A stretch of DNA of 64,000 bases from Xylaria sp. FL1777. Its lineage: Eukaryota; Ascomycota; Sordariomycetes; Xylariales; Xylariaceae. The notes beneath the pieces were generated by a model that was not told where the DNA came from, made no database searches, and saw only the letters and a program-made list of their open reading frames with translations. Every line of letters begins with the position of its first letter. The first letter of the stretch is position 1. The DNA lies in the NCBI GenBank assembly GCA_022578965.1, contig MU400536.1, forward strand, positions 1-64,000. Reading direction: 5' to 3'. Both the position numbers and the translations under genes were made by a program. This document shows positions 49,402-61,419 of this stretch, piece by piece.

Positions 49402-50263
49402 AAGATGATGATGATGATAATCATAATAAGTAAAGTCTTCACGAATCCAAGACCCTTACATACGAGGAAATATACGATGAGAGGGTCAATCAATTCGAGA
49501 CAAATAGGAATGCTCTGACGAGATGACTGATAGTGGATAGGTGATGACGAATAACGAATGACGAATAAGGATGAGGGGTAGAAGGGCAATTTACAATTTA
49601 CTTACTACGTACCCTTACCGTATCACTGTGTGCTTGTGTAAGCCACTTCGATTTGGTGTTGACCTTCATGGAGGGGTAATATCTACTATCTACGCTACAT
49701 ACAGTCAAGTTGCTGGTCAAGGTCAAAGCTCGTAATGCGAAGCTTGTGAGTGGCTAGAGCTGTGTCGTGTTTCCATTTCATGACATCAGTGATTTTCCCG
49801 ATTAGGCAATGAGCAGGGATAGCCCTGTTACCGGTGTACTGTACGTACAGTACTTGCATCTATACCCTGGCGGAGGTATACCCGTAGGGACTCCACTCCC
49901 GTCCCTACGGGTACTATGTACTGTACACGTAAGATACCTATCTGTAGGTACATAGGTTATATACTGCGTAGTGTAGTACCCTATAATTCATTACATGCCT
50001 ACCTCCTAAGGTACTTAGCATACTACCTAGTACATACCTACCTACATACCCTATGTAGGTAGGTAGCTATGCAGTAGGTTGTTTGTTCACAGTAAATACT
50101 TGATATCTAGGAGGTGCTTTGAGTTAAATAAATGAAGACACTTGGACTAGAGTACAATACATACCGCCCTAGTCATCGTGGTAAATATAGGCAGTATAGT
50201 AGTATACTTGTTAGGACAGGCGCGAAATACATAGGGCATTGGAAATGCGAAGAACAACGCACT
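49402..50263. other. Intergenic region with a perfect inverted repeat and TACCTA tract
   Basis: It contains the 5' region of the AIF-type gene and the 3' region of the Zn2Cys6 gene. A perfect 13-bp inverted repeat with a 9-base loop lies at 49,879-49,913, and TACCTA/TAGGTA words cluster at 49,930-50,080. No gene is visible. Confidence 0.5.
49879..49913. repeat. Perfect inverted repeat, 13-bp arms and 9-nt loop
   Basis: Arms TACCCGTAGGGAC (879-891) and GTCCCTACGGGTA (901-913) are exact reverse complements around the loop TCCACTCCC. It lies between the AIF-type and Zn2Cys6 genes and is far from any predicted stop codon. It could be a small transposon footprint, a binding site for a dimeric regulator, or chance in a TACCTA-rich area. 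Confidence 0.7.
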
Positions 50264-53200
50264 TCAACTTGGCCTGGATCCAAGGAATAACTCAGCCGCT
50301 GAGGCCGGCCGGACACGAGTAGCCGAATCAGTAATCGATGTACTAAAGCTTGCCGTTCTCATCCATCCCGATCCTACAGTAGGAACCACTTCTTCATTTG
50401 CCTGATGAAAGAAAGAAAAAAGGAAAAAGCCGTCAATACTCAGAGTCTCTAAACTGCCATGGGTGGCCAACGGGGGGTCGGGGAGCACAACATAGTGGAC
50501 TGAACTCACTAGGTCTTTCTCAAAACCCACGTCGAAAATATCAACGGGTAGCGGCGCCTCGGGGAGCAACGCAGAGTCAAAGGTAAACAAGGGGAATTCT
50601 GGTTGTGGGCTTGCTTTCGATGATCGCACCCCTTCGAGGACGGACTGAGCCATGCTTTGCATCTCCATCAGCACGGGCCGAAGCTGCTTGAATTTCTCGA
50701 GACCTTTAAAATCAAAGTACTTCGGTATTTGCGACATGCACAACTGAGCCAGCTTCTGGTCGCTCTCCGCCAAGGTGTTCGTCGGGTAGTAGATTAAGTT
50801 GACGAGTATACTATAGCACTCCGGGTCAGCAAGTGCCAACTGGACATGATCTAGAGGGTCTCGAAGCCCATCAGAAGTCTCCAGAACATGAGTCTGGTCA
50901 GAAACCGAGCCTTTCTAGCCCCAGGACAGGCCAGAACGGAAGCTAGGAGGAGTATGACTCCGAGAATTACTCACAATGTCATTGCAGAAAAGTAAGTGCA
51001 GGCGCTAAGCCTATGCACGACATCAAGGATCAGCACATGATTGCGTGATTATGGGACGGCAAATGACGTCCTTACCAGACATTACGGCCGCCAAAGGATC
51101 TGTTGTGTGCCAAATTAGCAAACGAGAACAGAGAAGAGCTTCGTGGGAGCACTGTCACTCTCTTTTGAGAACAATTGGGGATGGAAGGGGTCGAACTTTG
51201 GGTTAGAGTTGCAGTAATACTCACTGATAAAAAAGAATGTTGAGCATTGCTCGGCTTGTGGTGACGCAATTTTCCCAGGCAGCGGGAGTTGACGAAGTAG
51301 TGCCATCCAGGCAAGCATCGCCTCGAGGATTGAAGGTTCGTAAAAGATCACTGCCGAGTCCACCCAGAACTTTCAGCCAGGGCGAACTATGTGCATACAG
51401 CCCATGTACCATCGTCAGGCACATCAGATACGTTTGATAGAGATTTGTCATATGTACAAGTGGTCCTGATGAAAGGTTTCCCGACATATTCTCAAGGCGG
51501 AAGGGGGGTGGAATCGATCGTTCCCAACGTTCCATGAGTCTATCAATCTGCAAAACTGCCCGCTTGCGTGCCTCGTGTGAGAGTTTTCTGGATCTATTGC
51601 TGAGGAGAGTGTCATAGATTCTTCCTTCGAGATGCGCGAGTTGGACTTTGGCGCGGAAGAGATGGAACCGTGACATTCCGTCTATACTATATAGGAGGCT
51701 TCCGCAGTCATCGCTTGCTGAACTAGGTAAATCGATGTCGATGTCACTATCAATCTGTAATGAGGGGGTAATAGTGCGAAGGCTGATGTCCTAGGTCGCG
51801 TCAGTGCTGTCAACATGTGTGATACTAAAATATTAACCTTGTCGAGTATATAACAAACCCAAAATATATTGGTCCTTTGACGAGCCTCTTGTGGCGATAG
51901 CTGCGAAAGAACGGACTTAGATTCCAATCGCAAGGTGTGCGCGAGTCTCACTATAAAATACTTGGAGTAAGTTGTCGTCATTTTAAGCGTGATCCACAGG
52001 ACATCGTCATGGTTAGAAGGAGAGCTTTCAAATTTGGATAGAATCAGAAAGACGTAGGACCGGGAACTACTTACTCGCAGCGCTGATCAATACAGAAGAT
52101 GCAGTCTGATCTGCACTTGTTGAATATAAGGCTGTATGCAACGGTTCAGTCAGGGTTTGCTACTTTAGAAGACCCCTTTGGGCAGGATATTATCGGAGCG
52201 AAAGACTTACTTACGAGGCCCAGTAATGCTTGTAGGCCTAGGGTATCTTGGTCTCTAGTCACTATGCTCGCTGGAGTCAGTAATTACTCTTTTGGGTGAA
52301 TATTATGCCCCTGATGCATGCTCCCGAGACATGTTGGAGGTCCTCAGGTTACTAGAAAGGGAAAGAAATGACTCCAGTGTGCACATACTGAGTTCTTCAA
52401 GCATCATTTGAGCATTATCAACACATGCCTTGATCTTAGCATCATTGAATCCGAATTGCGCATCTCCCTGGTGCGGAGACTTAGAACGCTGGAGTCAGTA
52501 AATTCCGCATCTGGTAAGAATTGTTCAGAGGTTCTGTGGTATGTAGGAACAGCAAGATCGGAACATCCTAGATCAGGAGGCTTGTGACTCTACGACATTC
52601 TAAAAGGGGGGGTTAAAAGCTCCAGTGACTAACCTGAGCCCGATAACCCATAGCAAGGACAACATTGATCACGCCAGCGTATATTCTCGGTCTCTCGCCG
52701 CTTGAGCCGTAGTAGTCGCTGATTAAATGCATCTACAGGGACCGAGATTGTCAGTCATGGTCTATCGGGAGAGGATCATGGTTGATACTGCCCCCAGCCG
52801 AAACAGATTTTCACATTCACACTATCCGAGGTTGACTACTCACAAATGACTGCTGATTGAATAAAGGGACGAGGGAGTTGCAGTCTTGAAAATACGCCTC
52901 CATTATAGGCAAAGCCTCTGTCAGAGGCGGTACGGGAGGACAATCGCGGCGGTTATTGGGGCTGATCCAATCAGCTAATGATGGCACATGTGGTATTTCA
53001 GAGCTCAACGGTATCTCAAGCACACTCTCGCTTGATGTGCCCTGTTCGAAAAGCTGGTCTGGAGGTGCTGTGCTGTTGGCACCTTGCAAGGCATCCAGTT
53101 TAGCCTCAATACGCGCAAGGCGAGCATCCAAGCCGTCATCTTTTTCGATGCTGCGTGAAAGATATGAGCGAGGAGGCCGACGATAAAGGCTTCAAGGGGC

Positions 53201-53459
53201 CAGCTTACTTAGCTGTCTTTGGTTCTACGGTGGCTATCGATGGTGATGGTTGCTTGTGATTGGACCTAGGCCGCTTCTGCACCAAGGTGGTTCTGCAGGG
53301 GACTTTGTACAGCGAGCAATTCGAGCAGGTAGGTTTTAGACTATCGCAGCGGATTTTTTTCTTGAAGCAAAGATCGCAAGCCTACTTGGAGAGTGAGCCG
53401 CAGGGCTGGGGAGAGGGAATGGCGGAATAACTCACTTTACGCCGAGAGCTGGTTTCCAT
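50264..53459 (-). CDS. Zn(II)2Cys6 transcription factor with fungal-specific domain
   Basis: Nuclear DNA-binding regulator; its target genes are unknown. The binuclear zinc cluster sits at residues 10-37 as C10-x2-C13-x6-C20-x6-C27-x2-C30-x6-C37, followed by a basic linker (QKRPRSNHK) and a short coiled coil (LARIEAKLDALQ). The middle part matches the fungal-specific transcription factor domain (DTLGLQALLGL, RLAHTLRL, FWVCYILDK, DIDIDLP, FHLFRAKVQLAHLEGRIYD). Proposed exons are 53459-53436, 53381-53209, 53150-52844, 52732-52634, 52467-52389, 52261-52215, 52159-52075, 51950-51838, 51790-51225, 51099-51076, 51010-50975, about 50893-50510 and 50401-50264. All junctions are in phase except the one between 50975 and about 50893, which I could not reconcile. 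Either a small exon is missed or the copy has a frameshift there. Thirteen exons is many for this family. Confidence 0.82.
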
Positions 53460-54421
53460 CTCGGATTTCGGCTAACAAGGCGGAATTTAGTCTAGACCAG
53501 GATGTCTTTGCTTGCACCGAAAAAGATAGGACCCCTTCCTAGTTTTGTTACTCATTAACCTCAAGACACGGTCGAGAGATATTCTTGATCGTACGTGTAG
53601 TGCAGTGACGTGGGGTCACTCGCTAGACTACGCAGTATCCTAGTAGGTACAGTACCTAGTGTATCTAGTGCGGATGGATTATAAATCCAGCACCCATATT
53701 GTCAGGGGTTAAGGACCGGCCGCTGTTAACTGCCGGAGGTACTTAGGTGCTCGTATACGTAGGTATATAGTCCTTGCGGGTACATGATATCGTCAATAGG
53801 CTTTCCCAGGCCATCGTTACTTTCTCTGTATTGCGTATGTAAATCACGCCCCTCTAAACTGGTAGGATGCCAAGATTCTAGAAGAAGCGTTATTTTAAGC
53901 GGAGAATTCAAGGGCTGCCAGGAGTTATCACAACTTCAACCGCGGCTGATTTGTGATGTGCGTAATCCACTAGACAGACGCGCGGCACCGGAAACGGATA
54001 GGCGACATAACCTTGCGTATGCAGTAGCGCTACTAGGAAGCTATGAAATGAAGCAAGATTGACAAGGTGAACGTAAGAATTACAAGCTGGTTGCACGTTA
54101 AAAAGGGAAGAAAACAAAAGAAGAGTAGAGGTGGACACAAGCAACACCAGCAGGAAACACGGATTATTGCGTCGTCTGATTCAAAATTCAGATATTAAAT
54201 TTCTATCAACGTGAGACCCGCCGCAATCCTGATGCTAAGGATGATAAGACTTGACACTTCACAAACAGTTCTTCCCCCAGGTGTATAGATAGAGAGAGAC
54301 AGCTACCTGCAGGACACAAGTGAGAAGCCCCAGTATTTGTACCTGTAGCCGAAGACGGTGCCTTTAGTTTCTTTTCTTTCTTGCGCCCTCCCTCCTCGGC
54401 GGCCTCCAGGCGCTTGCAAAT
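53460..54421. other. Intergenic region between the Zn2Cys6 and Rtf1 genes
   Basis: It contains the promoter of the Zn2Cys6 gene (left) and the 3' region of the Rtf1 gene (right). Short frames near 53.7-54.15 kb have no recognisable protein. The part from 54,421 down to about 54,205 on the minus strand stays open in the Rtf1 frame beyond its stop codon. Confidence 0.4.
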
Positions 54422-56822
54422 TTAATCGATCTCTACGTCAATATCTAGGTCTAAAGATGCAATGATATCATCGTCAGCAAGAGGCCGATGGATCTGAGGG
54501 ATTCCTTTTTTGTCCTTTCCGGCCTGACGGTGTCGAAGCTGTAGCTGCTGTAGATGAGGGAGCAGTGGAGCCTTTCCAGTGAAAATGGTATTGGGTGTTC
54601 CATTACTAGGCGTTGAGGTTTCGCTGTTGTTGGCTGGCGGAGCGGTCGCTTTAAGCCGCCGAGAGATATCCTCATCACCCCCCTCACCCCCCACCCCCCT
54701 TGCCTCACTCTTCCGTACCTTTGCTCGCTCCATGATCTGCGCCCTGCGGACAGCCTCAGCATTGTCCCGTCGTCTCTGCATGTTGAGCTGTGCCAGTCGA
54801 TCCTGTTGCGACGGGGTCGACGGGGGGGCCGACTTCTTGTTCGGTAACAAGCTCGTCCTAAAAGCAAGTTTTGGCACCTCCAACTTGTCTAATTGTCCCT
54901 GTAACTCGGTAATTCGAGCCTCGTCGCCACGTTCTTTGGCCTGCTCCAACTTGTTGAGCAAGCGGTTGCGTTCTGAAGAGTCGTACTTCTTTTTCAAATT
55001 CTGCACCCGCGCTAGCCTTTCGCTAACCTCCTTTTCGGTCCATGTTCGATTACGTAGAGCATTGATGTCGTCAATCTTGGCATCGACTTGAGCTTTTTTG
55101 GGGAACGGGACCCCGTCGTCCTGACAAGCCCTCTGCAAGCGCTGGCATTCTGACTGAAATTTGTTAGATGGGGGGTTAAAGAGAAGGCGACAAGCATGCT
55201 CACTTCATTAAAGGGTGAGTCTGAGCAAGAGATGAATGGATACTCTTTGACTGTTTTGCCAAACGCGATTCTGGCATATTGATCTGTGACAAAACTTTGC
55301 TGATTCATCCTTTGCATGGCGTAAGGCCTACCCTGTGTGAATCCTGCAATGTAGCGTAAGCGAAGCGAGCAATGCATTTGAGCGGCCACACAAACCTTTG
55401 ATTACTCCCATCTGATATTCCGTCTCACCTGTGTCGCGGTTTGGGCCTACTGCAACTCGGCAGTAGCAGCCAGTGATAGCATCATCGAAGCCTGGATAGA
55501 AACAGACCTCTGCGAAGCGACTGCGGCTAAGGCGAACTCGTTCAAAGTCACGCAGGTCAGCTAGAGGAGCAGCTCTCTTCTCAGGTGTTGCTGACTTGGA
55601 CAACTTGCGACCGTAATTGCTCGCCCATTCGACATCACTGTGGGCGTCATCGTCATCCAGCGTGCTGTCACGCATCGACGGTTTACCCTTGTTGCGCTCC
55701 CGATCCTCCTCCCGGCGACGCTGGCGGTCCGACTTCTCAGCCCGAGCACGACGAAGGGATGCAATGCCGGCGCTGGTCTCTCCCACCTTGGAACCGCCAA
55801 TCTTGGTACGTTGACGCGACGTCTTTCGTTGGCCATCCTCGAGTTCAGCGGTGGCGGCCTTGCGCTTTCTGGCAGACTGGCTGCTCTCTTGTTTGTTAAC
55901 CTGCAGAAGCCTGCGGAGAAGCGTGTTTTGCCGCTCGCGGTCAATCTCCTCTTGGCGCTTTGCGATGAGCTGTTCCCGCTCAAGTTCAGGCATTGCCAGG
56001 ATTTCCTCTTTCTCAGTCTCACTGGCGTAGATGCCTTCGACAGGGTACTTAAGCTCCCCTTCATCCTCCATCTTGCTGTTCACAGCATGACTGGCTGGGA
56101 ATGAATCGGATTCCGAATCAGACTCATCCATAGGGGCTGATGCGTCGGATGCAGGCGAGGCAGCAATTGACGATCTAGAAGAACGACCGGGTTCCATGTT
56201 AGTCGCCATGCGCTTTCAGGAGATTTTAGTAGAAATCATGGAATAGTGAATGGATGGAGTGCGTAAGATGGCAGCAGTGTATGTTGTTTGGGATTGCGAC
56301 GAAAACGACAGCAGCAGCAGCAACGACAGCCAGGAACACGACCAGGCTGTGGGATAGTAAGTGCAGAGAGGTACGGCCGTGTCGGCTTGCACCGACTGGG
56401 GGGGGGGGGGACAAAGGCGATGCAGGAACTTCTGGGGGATGGAGTGTGGGAGGTGATGTGTGCAGGTAGGCCATCGGGTCGGTGGCGGTGGTAACGGAGG
56501 TGATGGTGAACGAGAAGGCCGTGGTTGCCCGAGCTCTACTACAGCCCGGCGGCACCATTGGTTGGCGACGGCCGAGCATCTTCTCATAGCCGTGGTGGTA
56601 TTCTAAAAACATGCACATCACTCACGCCTCGCCTTCCTCCTCGTCGTCAGAATCATCTTGCCTCCTCCGGCGCGCCTTAGCTGCCGGCGTACCTTTGCTC
56701 TGCTTCGCTTCAGCATCGGGCGATTCAGACACCGGGCGGCTCTGGCCTAGGTTTTCGCCTTCTTCATCGGACGCATCGTCGCCTCCAACGAGGGCAAGGA
56801 ACTCGTCATCAACGTCGGCCAT
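54422..56822 (-). CDS. RTF1: Paf1-complex subunit Rtf1 (Plus-3 domain protein)
   Basis: Component of, or cofactor for, the Paf1 complex that travels with RNA polymerase II and promotes histone H2B ubiquitylation and H3K4 methylation. Exons 56822-56626, 56174-55396, 55343-55204 and 55153-54422 are in phase and give about 615 residues. The start MADVDDEFLALVGGDD is the conserved acidic N-terminus. A Ser/Asp/Glu-rich region and the ERERQ-type basic helix follow. The Plus-3 domain runs from about 268 to 400 (DLRDFERVRLSRSRF, FDDAITGCYCRVAVG, EYQMGVIKG, NQQSFVTDQYARIAFG, ISCSDSPFNESE). The C-terminal part is coiled coil rich in Arg and Glu. The first intron is long for this gene set (451 nt), and its acceptor was chosen by phase (TTCTAG before 56174). 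The protein ends in an acidic LDLDIDVEID. Confidence 0.93.
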
Positions 56823-57575
56823 GGTGCCAATCTCGTGGGTTTCGGGCCTTGAACAATGTGCGCACGCGCTAGGGGGAGGGAGCACCGGGGCGCGGAGGGT
56901 TCGAGGGGCGCGGAGGGTTCGAGCTATGAGACAACAAAGGCTCTTTAAACGGGAAATCTGATCAAGATTAACTCAAAATAGGGATGCGATGGTCACGAAA
57001 CAAGGCTTTTCGATGGTGAACGGTCTTATTACGACGATGAGTTGACGAGTATTGTCATCTGTAATGTCTCAGCAAGCAACTTAAAATCTTGGCGGACAAG
57101 GTCGGCGGCTGCACCAAGAATAATAGGTATAGGTATACCTGTTTGTTTGTCCGATTAGACGATATAGGCAGGTACCTACATAGGTACCGTACACCCAATT
57201 ATACTAGGTACGTACCTAAGTACCCTAGCCTCCTATTGCCCTGTTTCAATTGTGGATTATTTTTAATCCGCACACAGAGCCAATCATATCTCGTTTGCGA
57301 GAACGGACTCTCGGCATACCTACTGCGTACATAGTATACCTATATATATTACACACCTATGTAGGTACACCTAGGTAGGTATGTCAGCTCCTAAGGAAGG
57401 TTGCTACTTTTAAGGTCTCTTCTCACCTTGGTGAATCTGCATCTATCTGTAGTACCTACACTATTCTTCTTTTTTACCCCTCCCTCCTTTTCCTTTTCAT
57501 TCCTTGCTATTTCTTTGGTCTTTGATCTCTTTTCTGCTCAGCTTTCAATTGGCCCATAAACACCACCAGAAAGCA
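56823..57575. other. Divergent promoter region between RTF1 and COQ7
   Basis: About 750 bases between divergently transcribed genes. TACCTA/TAGGTA words cluster at 57,170-57,390. A pyrimidine-rich stretch (CCCTCCCTCCTTTTCC type) precedes the COQ7 start at 57,470-57,535, as is common in fungal promoters. Confidence 0.5.
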
Positions 57576-58451
57576 ATGCCTCCGTGCAAGAAGAGCCTAC
57601 CGCACATGATGCGACCAATGCGACCAATGCGCTCGCATACACCATTCCCCGTTCATCATGACTCCCTACCAAAAGCTGTCTCCGTGCCGAATCGAGTATG
57701 CATATCTACAGCTGCCCCTCGAAGCGACGCCGCTACACGAGCAGCTGAGGGCGCCTCATCGAAGCCGCCGACTCCCAGCCGAAGAAAGCCCTTGACCAAA
57801 GAACAGCGCGACTTTCTCTCTTCTGCAGTGAGCTCCAACACCGCCGGGCTATGACGTGTGTGGCTTCACCACGGGGCACTCGCATGCTGATAGTTTTGTC
57901 TTGTTCTTTCTCCATAGCTCCGCGTCAACCAGACCGGCGAATTAGCAGCGACGCTCATTTACACGGCCCAGACGCCTCCGCTCGTGAACGCACACCCGCA
58001 GCTCCGACCGCTGATGGCGCACATGTACGAACAAGAGGCCGGTCATTTAAAGACGTTCAACGCGCTGATCACAAGGCATCGTGTGCGCCCCACCGCCCTA
58101 TACCCCCTATGGTCCTTGATGGCGACAGGACTCGGCTGGTCCACGGCCGTCATGGGGCGCGAGGCCGCCATGGCATGCACCGAGGCTGTCGAGACCGAGA
58201 TCGGAGAGCACTACAACAACCAGATCCGGGTCCTGCTAGAGATGTTCGAACAATGGGAGGCTGAGGGCTACGAGGTGGGAGCCGAGTTCCGAGAGCTCAT
58301 CAGCACCTTGAGAAGGATACGAGACGAAGAACTAGAGCACTTGGATCATGCAGTCGAGCACGATGCTAAAGAAGCACGGCCGTATTGGTTGCTGACCAGC
58401 ATAATTCGCGCTGGATGCCGAGGAGCAATCTGGACTAGTGAGAGGGTGTAG
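57576..58451 (+). CDS. COQ7: 5-demethoxyubiquinone hydroxylase Coq7
   Basis: Di-iron monooxygenase that hydroxylates demethoxyubiquinone, the penultimate step of ubiquinone synthesis, at the matrix face of the mitochondrial inner membrane. Exons 57576-57827 and 57918-58451 (90-nt intron) give 261 residues. The first 70 residues are rich in Arg, Ser and Pro without acidic residues at the start (MPPCKKSLPHMMRPMRPMRS), consistent with mitochondrial import. Di-iron ligands visible are E92 (GELAA), E124-x-x-H127 (EAGH), E176 (AVETEIGEHY) and E222-x-x-H225 (ELEH). The protein ends in a short basic, aromatic tail (AGCRGAIWTSERV), the usual Coq7 C-terminus. Both di-iron halves are intact. Confidence 0.95.
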
Positions 58452-59088
58452 TGATGTAGTGATTGGTGTTTTTAGTATGATTACTGTTACTAACGGCGCA
58501 GCCAAAAATAGCTGCTGGTGTGGCACAACACAGTAGTACTGGCCGCTGCCGAGTGAAGACAAAGAGCGACGGCTTCTTGCAAATGCTCCCTGCCTCAGGT
58601 TTGCATACAGTGGAATCTAACCATCGTAGTTTTGTTGAGCAGGTACGTTTAGGACCATGTTAATGTGGTTTTTTTTTTATAAAAAAAACATTTTCCTTCA
58701 ATGCATGCGTATATCCAATGGGAGACTTTTTTTCCTCCCATTGATTACTAAGACCTTGGCAGAAGCTGTTGTTTGTGTGTGTGGTTTTTTTGTTTTGTTT
58801 TGTTTTTTTTGCCCGGAAGAGTCACCGGCAGACGGAGAGTGGAGATCTAGCATGTAAAGAATAGGGCGTCATCACCGGTCACCGGGTCCGGGTTTGTGGG
58901 TTTCGGGGTATTACCCATTGCAGAGTGCTCGACTTGGGTTTAGCCAAGATGAAAGCAAGTACCGGTATTTAGACTAGGTTAGATAAATGGCGACTCTTCT
59001 CTCGAGCCTCCTGCCTCACCCACAAAGGCACCGGCCCTTCGACTATACCTCCAGTCAAAACCGACCTACACAAGCCTGGGCTGTCGAG
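58452..59088. other. Intergenic region between COQ7 and the acetyltransferase
   Basis: No gene. T-rich and A-rich homopolymer runs lie at 58,665-58,690 and 58,785-58,810. In-frame ATG 58,987 could extend the acetyltransferase by 34 residues. Confidence 0.4.
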
Positions 59089-60069
59089 ATGGCTCTCCCG
59101 TTCCTCCCGCCGGCCACTCTGGACTCTTCTTTTACCGTATCCCGTCCATCTGCGGCCGACATCGACGCTCTCGCAGAGGTGGCACACCATCCGTCGGCCC
59201 TTGGACGTTGTCATGTATATTAACGGCTTAGCAGGTGTACTATGACTCGTTCATGACAGACCCGGGTAACACGTACTGGTGGTCGTCGGACCGTGAGGCC
59301 ATGTTCGAGTGGCTTCGCGATCGAATCCGGAACAAGATGGCCGATCGCAACGTGCGCCACTTCCACGTTGTCGACCAGAGTGAAAGAGAGGTCGTCGTCG
59401 CCTTCGCGCGCTGGGACATCCCCAAGGGCTACGAGGCCCATTTCGGCGAGTGGGTGGGCAGCGATGACGCCCTCGACGTCTCGCGCCTTGTGGCCGAGGA
59501 CGGCGCCGATCCCGCCGCCGCGAAGACCATGGCAGTGCCAAGAGGGTCGGACCCGGAGCTCTGTCAGGGTCTTTTTGCCGTCTTGTCCAGCGCATCGAAG
59601 AAGTGGGATGCCGAGAGCATGTTAGGTGCGTCACCGCCACGGTGTTGTCTTCTTCTTTTCGGCGCTTACCACCTTTCTCCTTTTCCTCTTCCCCTTCTCC
59701 TTTAGTTTACCTTCTCCTTTAGTTTACCTTCTTTTCCCTCTTTTCCACATACCTGCTGTACGTGACACACTTTATCCGCCCGTCGTTTCTGACAACATGG
59801 CTACGATAGGTCTCTCTCTGCTCTGTACTTCGCCTAGGTATCATCGTCGCGGCGCAGCCAAGGCACTACTGGCCCCGATGTTGGCAATCGCCGACGCCGT
59901 GGGCCTGAGGACCTACCTGGAGGCTACGCCTGGGGGGCGACCGATCTATGAGAAACTAGGGTTCCGGACGGTCGAAGTCAAGGAGTTTGATCTTGACGTG
60001 TTGACCGGTGGCAAGATGAAAGACTGCTATAAGCTCTCCATCATGATCCGGGAGCCCCAAGCATCGTAG
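59089..60069 (+). CDS. GNAT-family N-acetyltransferase
   Basis: Predicted acetyl-CoA-dependent acetyltransferase of the small GNAT type common in filamentous fungi; substrate unknown. Exons 59089-59178, 59235-59625 and 59810-60069 (introns 56 and 184 nt) give 246 residues. The N-terminal part, FTVSRPSAADIDALAE then VYYDSFMTD, is the usual first strand and helix. The acetyl-CoA-binding motif A is CTSPRYHRRGAAKALL, with R-x-x-G-A in place of the canonical Q-x-x-G-x-G/A, followed by the YLEATPGGRPIYEKLGFRTV segment typical of motif B. An alternative ATG at 58,987 would add a 34-residue Pro/Arg-rich extension; MALPFLPPATL at 59,089 looks more natural. The second intron carries a duplicated CTCCTTTAGTTTACC unit. 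Confidence 0.88.
59626..59809 (+). repeat. Pyrimidine-rich intron with short tandem duplication
   Basis: Intron 2 of the acetyltransferase gene contains a C/T tract in which CTTCTCCTTTAGTTTAC occurs twice in tandem (about 59,693-59,727). Each copy contains a TTTAG that could act as an alternative acceptor, but using either would break the frame used here. Confidence 0.6.
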
Positions 60070-61419
60070 GCAGGGACGCATTCCGCGGAATGCCACGGCA
60101 CTGCATAGAGATTCCATGCCGGTCGATTCACCTGTTCGAGCCCTGCTAGTCACAATGATAACGAACATCTGCGCGGGTGTGGCGTAGACATTTCATCGTT
60201 CATCGCATCGCGCTGCATCGTCCCTGGTGACAAGCAACAACCTTCCGTTTTGATTTCGTGTCGCTGTTATGATCTGGCCGGATGCGCAAATGCTGTCCGT
60301 CCATGCCTGTGCCGTAGTTTCCTTAGTTCACTTTTCCACGATCAGGTGACGACAGAGAGGTCCCCAACGGCCTTTTCAGACGCGCCACCTACTCGCATGC
60401 TTCACTAACGGTCTTGGTCAGTACCAGTCCGGTGACCCTCCGTCGTCTCCTCCTCTTCCTCCTTCACGACGTCCAACTCGGTAGAGAACTGGCGCGGCAG
60501 AAACTCCTGGCCACGGGGCCGATCGGACTCTGTTTACGGAAATCTACCCCAACGTGATGGCCCCCATCTCCAACTGACTGGATCGTAGCGTCACATTGGA
60601 CTGGCTCTCCATCGTCATGCAGATGAGGTGGTATGCTGAGATCTTGTGAGCGGATGCAACGATACTATCCTTGTTTGACACTCCACCCTGCTTATTAGGT
60701 TCTAGACCAAGTAAGGTCCTACGAATTATCACATCGCGCATGAAACTACCATATCTAGGAAGCATCTAGGCGCTCCCAAGCATTGTCGTGCACACGTGCC
60801 CGCCAAAGTCCTCAGGCACGAGTGGAGTAGGTACCATATATTGTAAAATCACCGGCAGAAAAAGCAACGAGATGATCTCATTTAAATCCCCGAAGCGTCG
60901 CATCGCGGCCGGCCACGCATGTCAAGACTACTACGTCAGAGTCCATACCGTGATTCCCATTGTTATTCCCGCTCGATGCCTGACCATGGAGCGAGACATG
61001 CCGTCAGATGCACATTCCGATGGGCCGGCTGCGCTCCCTACATTCATGGTGCGCAGGCACGTTCTCAACGTCCATGTGCCGACATGGAAGCTTGAACGGG
61101 ATAAGCTTTTTCGGGTCCCGAGTCGGTTCGCATTGGGCACGAAACGAGACGTGACATTTAGCCTCGTGGCCATGGCCAGGGTGTGCTAGGCAGCTCGGTA
61201 CTTGATTGTGCTCGTTGGCTGCCTTATAAAGAGTCAAAACATACGAGTGTGAGGAAGAATATGGCGGTACACAAAGGCTCTGGAATGTGACGCGACCATT
61301 GATTGCCTTCTACTATCAAATTTTATTACTGGCTAGGGCCGGTGAAATTTGAGAGCTGGGCTCTTCTTGCATTTTTCCCCCTTGAATATCTAAATTATCC
61401 AACCCTCTTCTATCTCACC
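60070..61419. other. Intergenic region between the acetyltransferase and the esterase
   Basis: No supported gene over 1.35 kb. A 133-codon frame at 60,788-61,189 has no recognisable domain, no good start context and no splice logic. Presumed untranslated regions and the promoter of the esterase gene. Confidence 0.4.

Noticed and set aside
60788..61189. 133-codon frame upstream of the esterase gene
   Set aside because: It shows no recognisable family, signal or start context, and overlapping antisense frames of similar length exist, as in random sequence.
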